From assembly GCF_026212465.1 (NCBI RefSeq), contig NC_080060.1, positions 19,466,605 to 19,530,604 on the forward strand: a stretch of 64,000 nucleotides of DNA, given 5' to 3'. Each line of letters begins with the position of its first letter. Positions within the stretch are counted from its first letter, which is position 1. Positions 23,582 through 36,534 of the stretch are shown here, in pieces. The stretch is from Amaranthus tricolor (taxonomy: Eukaryota; Streptophyta; Magnoliopsida; Caryophyllales; Amaranthaceae). A program made the position numbers and the translations under genes. The notes beneath the pieces were generated by a model. The model worked only from the letters and a program-made list of their open reading frames with translations. It did not search any database and had not been told where the DNA came from.

Positions 23582-24113
23582 GGGAAATTCCACGTGGTAA
23601 CCCTGAAGTTTTAGGTTTTTCACGTAGTAACCAAAACTTTTAAAAAATCCACGCGGTAACCCTGAGGTTTACTAAATTGTTCCACCGTGACCTTTGGCAC
23701 ATAAAAACGTTAGCAAACATTAATTTCGAAGCTTTAAGGCTATTGTACGCCTACTTATGCGACTCACCATTTCAAATGCCATCAGTTTCAACCTTTTCGC
23801 TCAAAACATAAACCCTAACTCTACAATCTTTGAATTTGGGGGAAAAAATATGATTTTGATGAAAGATGGTAGAGTTGAGGTTTATGTTTTGGGGAAAAAG
23901 GTTAAAACTGATGGCATTTGAAATGGTGAGTCGCATAAATAGGCTTATAGCAGCCATAAAGCTTCGAAATTAACGTTTGCCAACGTTTTTATGTGCACAA
24001 GGTTACGGTGAAATAATTTTGTAAACCTCATGGTTACCGTGTGGATTTTTTTAAAAAGTTTTGGTTATCACGTGAAAAACCTAAAACTTTAGAATTACCA
24101 TGTGGAATTTCCC
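23582..24113. mobile_element. Fold-back MITE with near-complete inverted repeats and 9-bp target duplication
   Basis: The 532-bp element is almost entirely two inverted arms (about 23582-23840 and 23870-24113) beginning GGGAAATTCCACGTGGTAAC and ending in its complement. The loop is a few tens of bases. It is flanked by AAAAATAAT at 23573-23581 and 24114-24122. Long inverted repeats with a 9-bp duplication fit non-autonomous Mutator-like elements. No transposase is present. Transcription through it would give a long hairpin RNA. Confidence 0.85.
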
Positions 24114-24470
24114 AAAAATAATTTTTAGGTGTCTAGTCAGAATAACTAAAGAACTATGTCATGACTCTTGAAATACAATTTGCAAAGATTCACTATACTC
24201 TATTCAATCACTCTTCTAAAATATTATTACTCAGGATTATTAGAGTGATCCTTTCAATTCACTATACTGTATTCAAAAAAAATAACAAATTGTGAACAAA
24301 CCTGCAATCGGATCGAAATATTTTATTTTTGCACTATGGTTATTCTAAATGCAACAGCCTAATATACTAGTATTCAATATAACTAGCGTAATTCCTAGTA
24401 GATAATGGAATTAAAATAGTGGAGAGTGATGAAAAATTGCTACATTTTAATTTGTTTTAAAGATTTTAGT

Positions 24471-24730
24471 CTCCCTTTTTTATTTCAAATGTTCTACTTA
24501 TCTGTTTTTTGCATGTTTGTCAATACACTAATTCAATACTTAATAGCGATAATTATGTATAATTAAAAACTATAAAACCTAAATATTAATAAACCTTATA
24601 TTGAGACGAATCAAACAAGATCTCATTTGACTATGTTTTAGTGCACAAATTAAGAATAAATATAAATTAAGAGTCATTGATGAATAGTAACCCAAAAGCA
24701 CATGAGACATTTGAAAAGAAACAAGGAGAG
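24471..24730. mobile_element. Stowaway-like MITE (about 260 bp)
   Basis: The left end CTCCCTTTTTTATTTCAAAT and the complement of the right end (CTCTCCTTGTTTCTTTTCAAA) form imperfect inverted repeats, with TA at the right flank. The interior shares long blocks with the Stowaway-like element at 29432-30537 (around TTATGTATAATTAAAAACTA and AGAGT...TGATGAATAGTA), so both belong to one family. Confidence 0.6.
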
Positions 24731-26890
<2,160 letters not shown>

Positions 26891-26892
26891 TG

Positions 26893-27168
26893 TGAGAGAC
26901 GGTCTCTTTGAAAGACCATCTCTAATTGGGCCGACCCATTATATATTTTTTAAAATATTGTAAGTAGGCATTAAGAATGATGTATGTATAAATTTAAGAT
27001 ATTAAAAGTAGGCATTAAGAATACGGTAAGTAAGCATTAAGAATATGGTAAGTAAGCATTGAGTTTAATGTAAATAGACATTAAGAATACGGTAAGTAGC
27101 ATTACTCTTTAATGGGTTAGGCTTGAAATACATCTTTCAAAGAGAGAATCTCTCAAGAAACTAGTTGT
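26893..27168. mobile_element. Short inverted-repeat element with internal 22-bp tandem repeats
   Basis: The left end (CTTGTGAGAGACGGTCTCTT, then TGAAAGACCATCTC) is roughly inverted at the right end (CATCTTTCAAAGAGAGAATC, then TCTCAAG). Between them, from about 26957 to 27105, a unit of about 22 bp (GTAAGTAGGCATTAAGAATA type) repeats five or six times with substitutions. It looks like a MITE that gained a minisatellite. The target duplication is not clear. Confidence 0.55.
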
Positions 27169-29431
27169 TTCTTTTAAGGGGTTAACTAGAGGTGTTCATT
27201 CGGGTGATCGGGTCGATTTCGGACGAGTGTCATTCGGTTCGGTTGTATTTTAAGTCGGTTATATTTTGGATTCTTGTTATGACGGATCACACTCGGGTCG
27301 GGTCTGTTAGTCACGGTTCGGTTGAAGATCAGTTATTCAAGCTATCGAATTAGCATCAGTTCGGTGTCGGTTGAAGTTTGTGTCGAGTTTCAATCGGTCT
27401 CAGGTTGTCGTCGATTAATAATTGGTTCGGTTTTACCGAAAACAGATCGAATTCGGGTATTTTTCAAATAGAATTCAGCTACGAATTAATAATTACTAAT
27501 TACTATCGATCGAGTCAGTATCAAATGAAGTTGTTGAAATAGTCCAAAAATTAGCCGCTTAATTAATTGTAATTAATTAAGTGTATCTGGGATTAGTATT
27601 TCTTAAGCGTGATATTTTATTAGGACTTAGTAAAATGTTTTAATACATTTGGGTTATTAATTTTTAAGTATGTTATTTTATTGAGACACGAAATAATATT
27701 TTATTATTTAAGGATATCAATCGTATTAAATTTGGGACAAAAGTAAGTTATACGATGAAAATAGGGTAAAAAGTATGTGTGTCATGGTTAGACACATAAA
27801 CGTCTGAGGTGTCAAGCCTTTCACAGTATCAGGTGACTCATCCTCCTTCATTTACGTAAAAAGAAAATAGAAAAGTAAAACTAGACCCAAAATTGAGCTC
27901 TTCTCCCCCTCAAACCTCAACACCATTATCCCACCATCACGCCACCACACCTGTCAGGATCTCTGTGCCAGCTTGCCGCCTCACCACCCACTTCCACCGC
28001 AGCTTAGCCAACCACAGCAGCCCCAAAGCCCAGCTCCCTATTCGAAACCCCCTACTCGATTTCACTTGTATGCGCGACCTCCTCTGACACGTCGCCACTG
28101 CTGCACCACCTTTGCCGCCATTTCAGTCACCACCTCCTCACCTTTATATTTTTGGCAAAGTTTCATGTCTTGTTATTGATATTAAAGTTAGGGTTTTATC
28201 AATTTGGGGTTTTTGAGTTGAATCTCAATTGGCTTTTATAGAATCAAGTTAGAGTTTCTAATTTGGGGAAAAATTAGTGAATTGAAGTTCCATTGGGAGA
28301 TAATAAAGTTGATCATTGAAGAGGTGATTCATCCATGGTTTTCCAAAAGCTTGTATATCAAGTTTTAATGGAGATTTGCTCATAAAAGAGGTAAGATACT
28401 ATTATATATCAAATTCATTTGATTTATGACTATGATTTTGATTCCAGATATTGTTTATTGTTGAAAATCTGTTTATTATACTTTGAGTTTGTGATGACTA
28501 AGTTATTGTTAAGATTATTGAGTGTAAACTTCATGTTGAACTTGGGTATTATGATTTTGTTTTTGGGTTATAGTTTGAGTATCAATTAGATTTATTTAGG
28601 TAATTTTGATTATGATAACAAGTTAGGTTTCTAGTATCAAATTGAGTTCTTATCAAGTTTTGGGTTCTTGTTTGATGTTGATTAGTAATGGTTTTTTGCG
28701 TTAATTCCTACATCAATTGGGTGATTAATTCAAGTATTGAAGTTGGATTCATTTGAGTTCTCTTTGAGTTCTAGTTCATGTGGTGGCATTTGATTAATGG
28801 TTACAATTTGGGGTTTTGATTCATCTTCAAAGTTTAAAAACAAAGTTCATTTATAGTTCTTAAAAATTCAAGTTATGTCCTCTCTGTTCTTGACTGATTT
28901 CAAGAATCTTCTAGCCATTTTTAGGTTTTGGTGTCTTCAGAAGATTTGTAAAGCTCTGAGTCATGGTCACGTAGGTACTTGAATCGCCCCCAAATGAGTT
29001 TTTATGTGAGAGTTATGACTAAAATACTAACAGACTGTCATGAAAATCGAGAATAACCAATTATGAGATTAATTGTTCAAATTGGGATTTCAATTGGGTA
29101 TTTCTTTAATCAAGTATTTAAGATTAATTTACGTTTCTTTATTGGGGTAATTATGGATAGTATGAGTTTATTGAGAATTATTGATGGTGATGAAAAAGGG
29201 AGCTTGAATTGTTATATTTTGGCGTTATAAGTTGATGTACACAAGGTGTTTGTTCAAATGCATCAATGAAGTTCTTTGGTTTTCTAATTTGATTTTTGGT
29301 TGAAGAATTTATTCATAAAGGTAACCTACAAGCAAACTACTTTCTTTCAAATTTAATTTATGTATTTTAACATTCAAGTTATGTTTTATAAGGTGTGGTA
29401 TTACTGCTACAGTTATTTGAGTAAAATTATA

Positions 29432-30537
29432 CTACCTCCTATTCATCTAAAATGGGACATTTACTTTATACACTCTATCCAATGCACTTATTCGATCCTT
29501 AATATATCGAGTTATGTATAATTAAAAATTATAAAAAGTTTATATTAACAATCTTTGCATCAAATAAGGTCCTACATGTCTATGTTTTAACTTATAGATT
29601 AATAATAAAATGCAATTTAAGGGGGTGTTTGGTATGGAAAGAGAAAATGTAAAGGAAAGGAAATTAATAAAGAGGGGTAAGGGTAAAGGTAAGGGTTATG
29701 GTTATATGTTGTTTGGTATAACAATATAAGGGAAACACTTGTTTACGTTTCCCTTACTTATTGTTTGATTTGTCACATAAGTTATATATTGTTTGGTATA
29801 ACCTAGCTTACCCTTTTTAGTAATTACAAAAAGGTTGGTTTCGAATTACTCTTAGGGGGTGTTTGGTATAAGTACTGTTTTCTATGAGAAAGAGTGACTT
29901 GCAATAGTATTAGAGTAAAGGGTTGTAATTAAAACTAGAAATATTTTTTTGGGACAAAAAATTAAAATTATTATTATTAATATTATTAATCAAAAAATTT
30001 ATTGAAGTCTATTTTAAAAAAAAGGTAATTTGTACAATACAGTTGCATCTAATTACAGTATAATACAGTATGACACACCATTCTTGCTTTCCTTTTCATC
30101 CATCCATGCATAATTCAACCTTGGTCGATCTCGGGTAAACAACAATGGTGGAGGAGGAAAGAGAAGAATCTGATAAAATCGAGTGTCGAACGGAGTCGCG
30201 GTACATCGGAAAAAATGGTGATGGTTGTGTTCTACAAGCATTCAAGAAACAGAGTAGTTGATTGATGATAACAAAATAGAGGAAGAAAAGGAAGGGTTGA
30301 ATCCGTTGAAATGAATATTTGTTACCGCTCAACGAGCCACGGTAACAAAATCCTGGTATCCATTTACCCTCGGAAACGGATTCACATTCTTTTTTCTCAA
30401 ATCAAACATACAGTAACGGTAAGGGATAAATGATTCCGTTACCAAATGCTAAAAATCTCAAACCAAACGACCCTTAAGAGTAATAGATGAATAGTATCCC
30501 AAAAGGAAATGTCCCATTTTAGATGAATAGGAGGTAG
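29432..30537. mobile_element. Stowaway-like MITE, itself interrupted
   Basis: Near-perfect inverted ends, CTACCTCCTATTCATCTAAA continuing to ATGGGACATTT, and its complement at the right end, are flanked by TA on both sides. Removing 29621-30473 leaves about 250 bp that matches the element at 24471-24730 through the interior. The near-identity of the inverted ends suggests a recent insertion. Confidence 0.8.
29621..30473. mobile_element. MITE nested in the Stowaway element
   Basis: The ends GGGGGTGTTTGGTAT and the complement of GGGTCGTTTGGTTT are inverted and lie between two TTAA tetramers (29617-29620 and 30474-30477). The ends and the TAA-type duplication suggest a PIF/Harbinger-like MITE. 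A second internal GGGGGTGTTTGGTATAAG at about 29855 suggests a further copy inside or a duplication of the end. Short ORFs near 30053-30332 are not convincing genes. Confidence 0.6.
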
Positions 30538-32298
30538 TATAATTTTTGGTGTTCGAAATTTCGGATTTTGACTTCGTTTGACCTTGCTTCTAGTCCTAGA
30601 TCAAAATTATGTTTTGTATGTTCACAGCTTTATATTTAAATATATTGTACTATGAAATGAGTTATGGTTATTAATTTCAAAGAAAATCAAGTGATTTATT
30701 GATTCGTTTATATCGAAATGTTCGACATTGAAAAATGTCCATTTTTGGGAATTGGCAACGGATATTTATATCCGGATTATTGTGAAATCCTATAGCTTGA
30801 TAATAGGTAATGGCTATTCAGATCGGTCTCGAGCCCCGGATCCCGTTTCGTTCTTGCAAGAACCGTATTTTCGGTGATGACGATCACCCGTGTTCTCAGG
30901 ATTTAGATCAAGCCTACTTCCTGACGGTCCATATATTCCCACGTTTTAAACTGTAGTTACATTATTGTTTTTAATGAGTTTTGAATAAATATGTTTGGTA
31001 TATAAAGTTTTGTTTGTTTCGCATTGAAAGCATATGTTTCATTTGCGTATTGTTTCACTATTGACTTATGAAGTAATAGCCGTATTTTGATTTCGCTATT
31101 AACTTGTAAATTTATAGCCGTATTTTGATTTGTTATGAACTAAAGGTTCATAGTCGTGTTTATGTCGATACCAAACGGTTTTTTAAAAGAGTTTGGATTT
31201 GGATATAATAATGTTTTAGGTAGTTACCAATTGAGTAAAGAATTTGATTGGAGATTTTGTTAATGACTTGTATATAAATGTGATAGTTTGTCGGATTACT
31301 CAACAATTCAATTGTTGACAGTCTTTGATGGGGCCTATCCCTTATGGGGGATAAATCCATTTTCAGGTTAGCTCTGATGTAGAGATTATGCCTACTTGTA
31401 TTGTGTGTTACGTGCGAGGCGAGGACTTCTTTTTGAAATACAAATGTAAATTAGATATTTGTAAATTAAAATGTAATAATTTTATAATGTTTTGTAAATA
31501 ATATTCACTTAATTATGTAAAATGTTTTAATTACTTTGATATTGGTTTGCTGCGACTATCAAGCCACAAGTTAAATTCAGTCCAGACCTCTATAAGTCTT
31601 CCGCTCTGCTTTGTAGACAATAGTTTATGCTAGTTTGGGTTGTTTCAGTTGTACTAGTCATTTTTCAATTGATGATAAGGTTCCCTTTACTTAAAGCAAA
31701 ATAGTTAAAAATGCAAATCAATTAGTGATCATCATTACATTGTTACTTTTACTTGTTTGACCGGAAATTAAAATTATAAAGTTTTATCAATTTTTATCCA
31801 ATTCGATTAAAAGTAGTTAAATAAACATTGACCATTGATTATTAACTCTAAATATATGAAACCATGTAATATAAAATTTATTGTATTAAAATATTTATCA
31901 ATTTATTAGCATAACTAATAAGATGATTGAATATTAATCGATCATACTTCTATGTTAAAAATTGGTTCAGGTTTATAGCAGTTCGATGTAAACTTCATTC
32001 GGGTTAAGTCAGTTTTAGCTTGATCGAGTTCGGTTTCGAGCATGATTCGGGTCGGATAGGACTCGTTTCGGTCATTATTAGGTTCGGGTAATCTCGGTTA
32101 ACGGTTATGTGTTGGTTACAAAAATCGGTTACAGCTCGGGTTCAATTTTCCCATTTTCGATTGTCAACCGATTCGGGTATAACTTCGGATCGAGTAATGT
32201 CGATTTGATAAACCTAAAAAAGGAACACATTTTCGGGTCGGTTTACTTTTGATTTCGACTATGATTTTCGGGTCTGTTCACTATTGAACAGCTATAGG

Positions 32299-32820
32299 TA
32301 GAGGTGAACACGGTTCGGTTTGGTTTAGTCTAACACTAAAATCAGACCAAACCAGAAATTCCAGTCTAAAGACCGTTTAAATCACTAGACCGGACCGGAC
32401 CAAACCGTTTTACAACGGTCCGGTCTGGTCTGTCTACGGTTTTTTATTTTTATATTTTTTCATTCAAATTAATACATGTATTTATGCAAATATTTCACAC
32501 CTACAATTAATAAATATAATAATTTGTAATTACTTGATAAAATCAACATCATTCAAGTATATCTTGCTATATAAAAATAACTACATCTTAAAATATCTAG
32601 GTAGCAACTTAATTTTTTAAAACAAAATTATGATTTTTGACCATAGTACGATTTGCGGTCCGCTCTGGTCTGAAAAAAAAAACCGAGACCAGACCGTAAA
32701 TCGTAATTTAATTTGAAAAAAACCAGATCAAACTATTTAAATCGTAGACCAAACCAAATACTAAAATTTCAGTTTGGTCCGATTTGATTTACGGTTTAGA
32801 CCAAATTTTGTTCAGCCCTA
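32299..32820. mobile_element. hAT-type MITE (522 bp) with 8-bp target duplication
   Basis: The ends TAGAGGTGAACACGG and the complement of TAGGGCTGAACAAAA are inverted. The flanks are GCTATAGG at 32291-32298 and 32821-32828. The body is built from GGTTCGG/GGTCTGGTC-type motifs arranged roughly symmetrically, so it can fold. It lies 6 bp from the right end of the older hAT MITE that begins at 27187. Confidence 0.85.
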
Positions 32821-32834
32821 GCTATAGGGTTAAC

Positions 32835-33162
32835 CGGTTTTGTTAACCTGCACTAATTAGCTTTTTACCAAAAAGGAATGTCACGTGTCATTGTGTAATT
32901 CGTTAATTTTTTTCAATTTCAACTAACTTAGAAAAGAACAAAATTCCTAAGACGCTCAACCCTCCCACAGCCGCCCCACCATCACCATCTTCACCACCCC
33001 TGAAGCATCAACAACCATCACCTTGCAAGGCTTCGACCCCGTCCCGGCTCCCCCTCTCCTAAATTTAAAACCCCTCACCCCAGCGGCCTGCCCTCCCCTA
33101 CAGCCCTATAGCCTCACCGTGGTCTCACCACCACCATTCCACCACCGTCACCACTACTTGGC
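32835..33162. other. CCACC-rich non-coding stretch
   Basis: From about 32960 to 33150 the plus strand is rich in CCACC, CATCACC and CCCTCCC motifs and resembles the CCACCA-rich part of the LTR-like insert at 27890-28150. It may be part of another LTR in plus orientation; no ends are visible. Confidence 0.35.
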
Positions 33163-33486
33163 TTGGATAGTAAGCAACGAACAATGAAAGCTGAAAGCGC
33201 ATGTTCTATAGTTAAAGGAGGCAGGACACCCTCTAATATAGTGGCCAATTTGATGATACATCATCCAACAAGAATCTTCAGATGCAAACAAGTTAAGGCT
33301 GATCATGATTTACATTCCTCGAGATATAATTGCATTGAATCCAGATCTCCATGGCTAAACAATGCCAAGGAACAACACCCTCTCATTATCTATGCTACAA
33401 TTCAGAAACAGTTGACTGATCTTGATTTCCAAAAATCTGAAAAGGATCTTAAGAGCTTTAAAATAGATACTCGCATAAATGCTTAG
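33163..33486 (+). CDS. Unrecognised 107-codon ORF
   Basis: The ORF encodes a Lys/His-rich hydrophilic protein (contains CSIVKGGRTPSNIVANLM and IIYATIQKQLTDLDFQKSE). I do not recognise a family. It has no signal peptide or membrane segment. It lies between repeat-rich sequence and an L1 tail, so it could be a fragment of a transposon gene or a chance ORF. Support as a real gene is weak. Confidence 0.2.
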   Translation: MDSKQRTMKAESACSIVKGGRTPSNIVANLMIHHPTRIFRCKQVKADHDLHSSRYNCIESRSPWLNNAKEQHPLIIYATIQKQLTDLDFQKSEKDLKSFKIDTRINA

Positions 33487-33899
33487 GAACATTTCACATC
33501 TCATATGAACAACATCAGCGCCTATAAATCAAATTACCAAAAAGCTGGACTCAAAGCAAGCTACTCCACCTATAAGATGTTAAATTGGTTGGTGATAGTG
33601 CAATAGAGATGAATGTGGTGCACGAATGTTAGGTCAATATAAGGGGAATAGGTAGTGTGCTAGTGATGTTTGTACCATGGCTGTGGTGGTGGCTAGGAAA
33701 GGGCACTTTGTGGTGGGGAGGAGTAGGTTTGAGATGGGAATTTTTTTTTTTTTTTTTTTTTAATAATATTGTTTTAGTTTCTTTTAAAAATAAAATGCAA
33801 TAACAAACAAAAAATTGACACATGGCAAGAAACCAAAGGTAATCAATTAAAGAATTTATGTGTCATTCACACCTTTAAAAAAAATCGAGTAAAAAGTAA

Positions 33900-34215
33900 C
33901 TTTTTTTTTTTGAAAAAGGTAATAAAATTCATTAAAATAGACAAAGAGTCAAAACATACAGTACATTAGGAAAAACTAGCCAAAGTAGATGCAAAAGTAT
34001 ATAGCACCTACCAAGTAAACCTCAGCTAAGTAGCTTAATCATCCAAGTTCTATTACTATCACTAACCTTCCTAGGCATAACATCCATGATTCTGTGCATA
34101 CACAGATTTTTAATACGTTTAACCACAGTCCTAGGATGACAAAGTTTAGCATTCCATATAACATCATTTCTCTGAGACCAAATACAATAAACCAAGGCAC
34201 AAAAAAACTATCTTA
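33900..34215 (-). mobile_element. L1-type LINE 3' end, 5'-truncated
   Basis: The minus strand reads VYCIWSQRNDVIWNAKLCH, VVKRIKNLCMHRIMDVMPRK and ends TWMIKLLS before a stop near 34027. This is the C-terminal region typical of plant L1 LINE ORF2 proteins. A short 3' UTR leads to an A run on the minus strand (T run at 33901-33911). Upstream coding sequence is missing, as in most LINE copies. Confidence 0.7.
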
Positions 34216-34724
34216 TAATCGAATTATTTAAAGTAAATTTTCTTAAACAATATCATACGAAGAGAGTAAACTTGCACAATAGTTTTTTTTTTATAGTTTT
34301 TAAGACAAAAAACAAAAAAACAAATTTTTTTTCCAAAATCCAGTCCCTAGATCCACTGGTTCTAAATCTATTGTCACTTCGATCAATGAGATTTTAGTAG
34401 AATCCTAGACTCCCAAGCAGGTTTACGGTGTGACAATTAGACAAACATCAGCACAAAGAAACATCAGTACTGACTCCAAACTACAGAGTTATCCAACAAC
34501 CAATTCCTTTCTTCCCTGATCATTCTACATTTACTTCCACAAGAAAGAAATGAACATCAAATTCCTTGCTTCACTTAGGAGGCAAAAAATTGTAAATGCA
34601 AATGCAAAAGCCATTATCTTTGATGCCTTGCTTCCCTAATTATTCTACATCTACTCCTACGAGTTTCTTATATGAGCCATATTTCTTTCATTCGGTGTTC
34701 TGCAACATCATATCCTAACAAAAC

Positions 34725-36118
34725 ATGACTTTTGCCTGTGTCACCCGTTGCAGAAACGCGCCTGATTTTTCTCATTTCAACCCAACTACTCTCACCCATG
34801 CAGGCCATTTAATCAGCCGAACAAACCTAATTATACCTAAAAGGAACGATGTTGTGTTCAACCTTTCCGGGCTGAAAAACGTGAAAACATGTATCAACCG
34901 CCGGAAGAAGTCTGAGATGATTCCAAGATTGGCAGCGGACTCGGAAGCCGATATTGAAGGTCATTCCTTGTCAGATGTCATCCACGGATTTTACACATGC
35001 ATCAATAAAAATGACAGGAAAGGGTTAGAAGATCTGATCTACAGAAACTGTATACTCGAAGATTCCTCTTTCCCCTACGTTATCCAAGGGAAGAAGGTTA
35101 AGAACTGCTGCTTATTTTTCGTTTTTCCTCAAGATCAACTAATATATACCGGAGTACTATAACATATCGATTAAATGTTCTCTTGCAGGACGTTATAAAC
35201 TTGTTTATTCAACTTGCAGAATCCATGGGTGAGAACGTGGAGTTCAAACTAGGAACACTATGCGAAGGAGATGAGCTTACAGCTTCCGTAAACTGGCATC
35301 TGGGTATCCTATTTTCAATGATAATTTGGGTGTCCTATTTTCAATGATTTGCTTCATTAGCATAATATTCGTAAAATTTACTTGCGCATATGGCTCTATG
35401 CAGAGTGGATGGATGACCAAATCCCTTTCTCAAGAGGATGCAGCATTTTCCAGTGTACAAATGAAGGTGAAAAGCTTGTTATAAGGTACAGAACAGTCAC
35501 CTTCTAAAGTTCTATTTCACAACAAACCAATATTCAGATACAAATTCATAATAGTTAATAACCAGGTGCAATTAACAAATTTGATCACAGGAAAGCTCAG
35601 ATTATAACGGAATCACCCATAAAACCGGGTATATTTGCCATGGTATGATCTGATCTCTTCCCACAAAATGACTTTTGATGATTATATTCGACCCTATATG
35701 TAGGTTTTGTGTAAAATTTGAACAGGCCCTGCTTAAGATGGTAACATCATTTTTCAACGACTTTCCTAGCGTTGCGAAATGTAAGCAGAAGCTTCCATTC
35801 CTTAATGTTCACAACTCATGTTACATACAAGCAACACATTAATATAGTAACATATATGATATTCTAGGGATTTTAAGAAGTCCACACACCATACTCCAAG
35901 CAATGTTGAATATGTATGGCCTTTTCTTAGCTCCTATTATCAATCCTGTTCTTACATTCTACATTACCCTATGGAAATTTATTGCTCGGATACTTGGATA
36001 CGTTATAAGTTTCCTGCACGTAATTGGGAAATATTTCAACAAAAAGTCCTCAACTGATGACAACGATAGCAATACCTCAAGCTTGAAAATCGACCAAGGA
36101 CCTAGTAGTTTGCCTTGA
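34725..36118 (+). CDS. NTF2-like superfamily protein, probably plastid-targeted, six exons
   Basis: Exons: 34725-35096, 35189-35303, 35404-35485, 35591-35642, 35726-35780 and 35868-36118. All introns are GT-AG, all phases agree, and the total is 308 codons. The first about 75 residues are Ser/Thr/Lys/Arg-rich with few acidic residues early on, like a plastid transit peptide. Residues about 80-225 form an NTF2-like (SnoaL-type) domain: SLSDVIHGFYTCINKNDRKG, ESMGENVEFKLGTLCEGDEL, VNWHLEWMDD, RGCSIFQC. The C-terminus has a long hydrophobic stretch (about 240-285) that could span or sit on a membrane, then a polar tail. NTF2-like domains bind small ligands or partners; the exact role is unknown. 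An AATAAA lies at 36384-36389. It shows no breaks and is the best host gene here. Confidence 0.85.
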
Positions 36119-36123
36119 CAAAG

Positions 36124-36534
36124 TCATGAATCATTGTTGCTGTCCTGCTTCAACCAAGGATTCATAAGGGTGAGGGCGACAAGAGGTCCGAAAACAGGAG
36201 GTAGTGGAGGTGGCCTACTGAAAACCACAATTGCATCAGCAGGCTTGTCATCTGCCACTATTCTCCTTGTCTTGCCATTCTCTTCAGTTCCATTCTTTTT
36301 GGGTTCCAAAGAAAGAGCAATACCACCTATTGTAAACATTATTTTTTATAGAAATTTTAAAAAAGTGTTGTATAGTTATACTGAATAAAACCAAAAAGTA
36401 CTTGATAGTGAAGACTATTTTTCTACACTTACCCCATGCTCCTTTAATTGGATAAAATTGATGCTCAATGATTCTTGCCAAGGAAATTGAAGCTGACCTT
36501 TGCATGTATATGTCACCACTAAACACACTAGATT
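36124..36534 (-). CDS. Last two exons of an unrecognised host gene, convergent with the NTF2-like gene
   Basis: The penultimate exon is 36534-36433 (reads SVFSGDIYMQRSASISLARI, IIEHQFYPIKGAWG) between an ATCGCAG acceptor and a GTAAGTG donor. The final exon is 36326-36124 (GGIALSLEPKKNGTEENGKT, then ADAIVVFSRPPPLPPVFGPL, ends NNDS) after TTTACAATAG. The phases join cleanly. The C-terminus has a Pro-rich PPPLPP segment followed by a short hydrophobic run. I do not recognise the family. Upstream exons should lie above 36540, but I could not identify them. An AATAAA on the minus strand is at 35983-35978, inside the last exon of the neighbouring gene. Confidence 0.6.

Larger units (their letters stand above)
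27535..31647 (+). repeat. LTR-like insertion, probably a solo LTR (about 3 kb plus nested elements)
   Basis: The insert starts TGAAATAGTCC and ends GGGTTGTTTCA, so it has TGAAA...TTTCA ends. It is flanked by GTTGT at 27530-27534 and 31648-31652, a 5-bp duplication as made by LTR-element integrase. No gag or pol is present. A CCACCA/CTCC-rich segment (27890-28150), then long T-rich stretches, and a GC-richer block near 30820-30930 resemble the layout of the gypsy LTRs in this window but in plus orientation. Solo LTR formation by recombination is the simplest reading. A 1.1-kb Stowaway-like element is inserted in it. Confidence 0.7.
27187..32826. mobile_element. hAT-type MITE split by later insertions
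   Basis: The outer ends TAGAGGTGTTC (27187) and the complement of TATAGCTGTTC (32826) are flanked by GGGTTAAC at 27179-27186 and 32827-32834, an 8-bp duplication as in hAT elements. The two halves (27187-27534 and 31653-32298 plus 32821-32826) match, in order, the uninterrupted copy at 38817-39750, rich in TCGGTTCGGGT-type motifs. Removing the insert at 27535-31647 and the MITE at 32299-32820 leaves an element close to that copy's length. No transposase is encoded. Confidence 0.85.

Noticed and set aside
26957..27105. CRISPR-like repeat array
   Set aside because: Units are contiguous and degenerate with no unique spacers, and the context is a plant transposon.
34725..35162. 145-codon single-exon protein
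   Set aside because: The last 21 codons come from reading into an intron; a GT donor at 35097 and five further exons give a coherent 308-codon protein.
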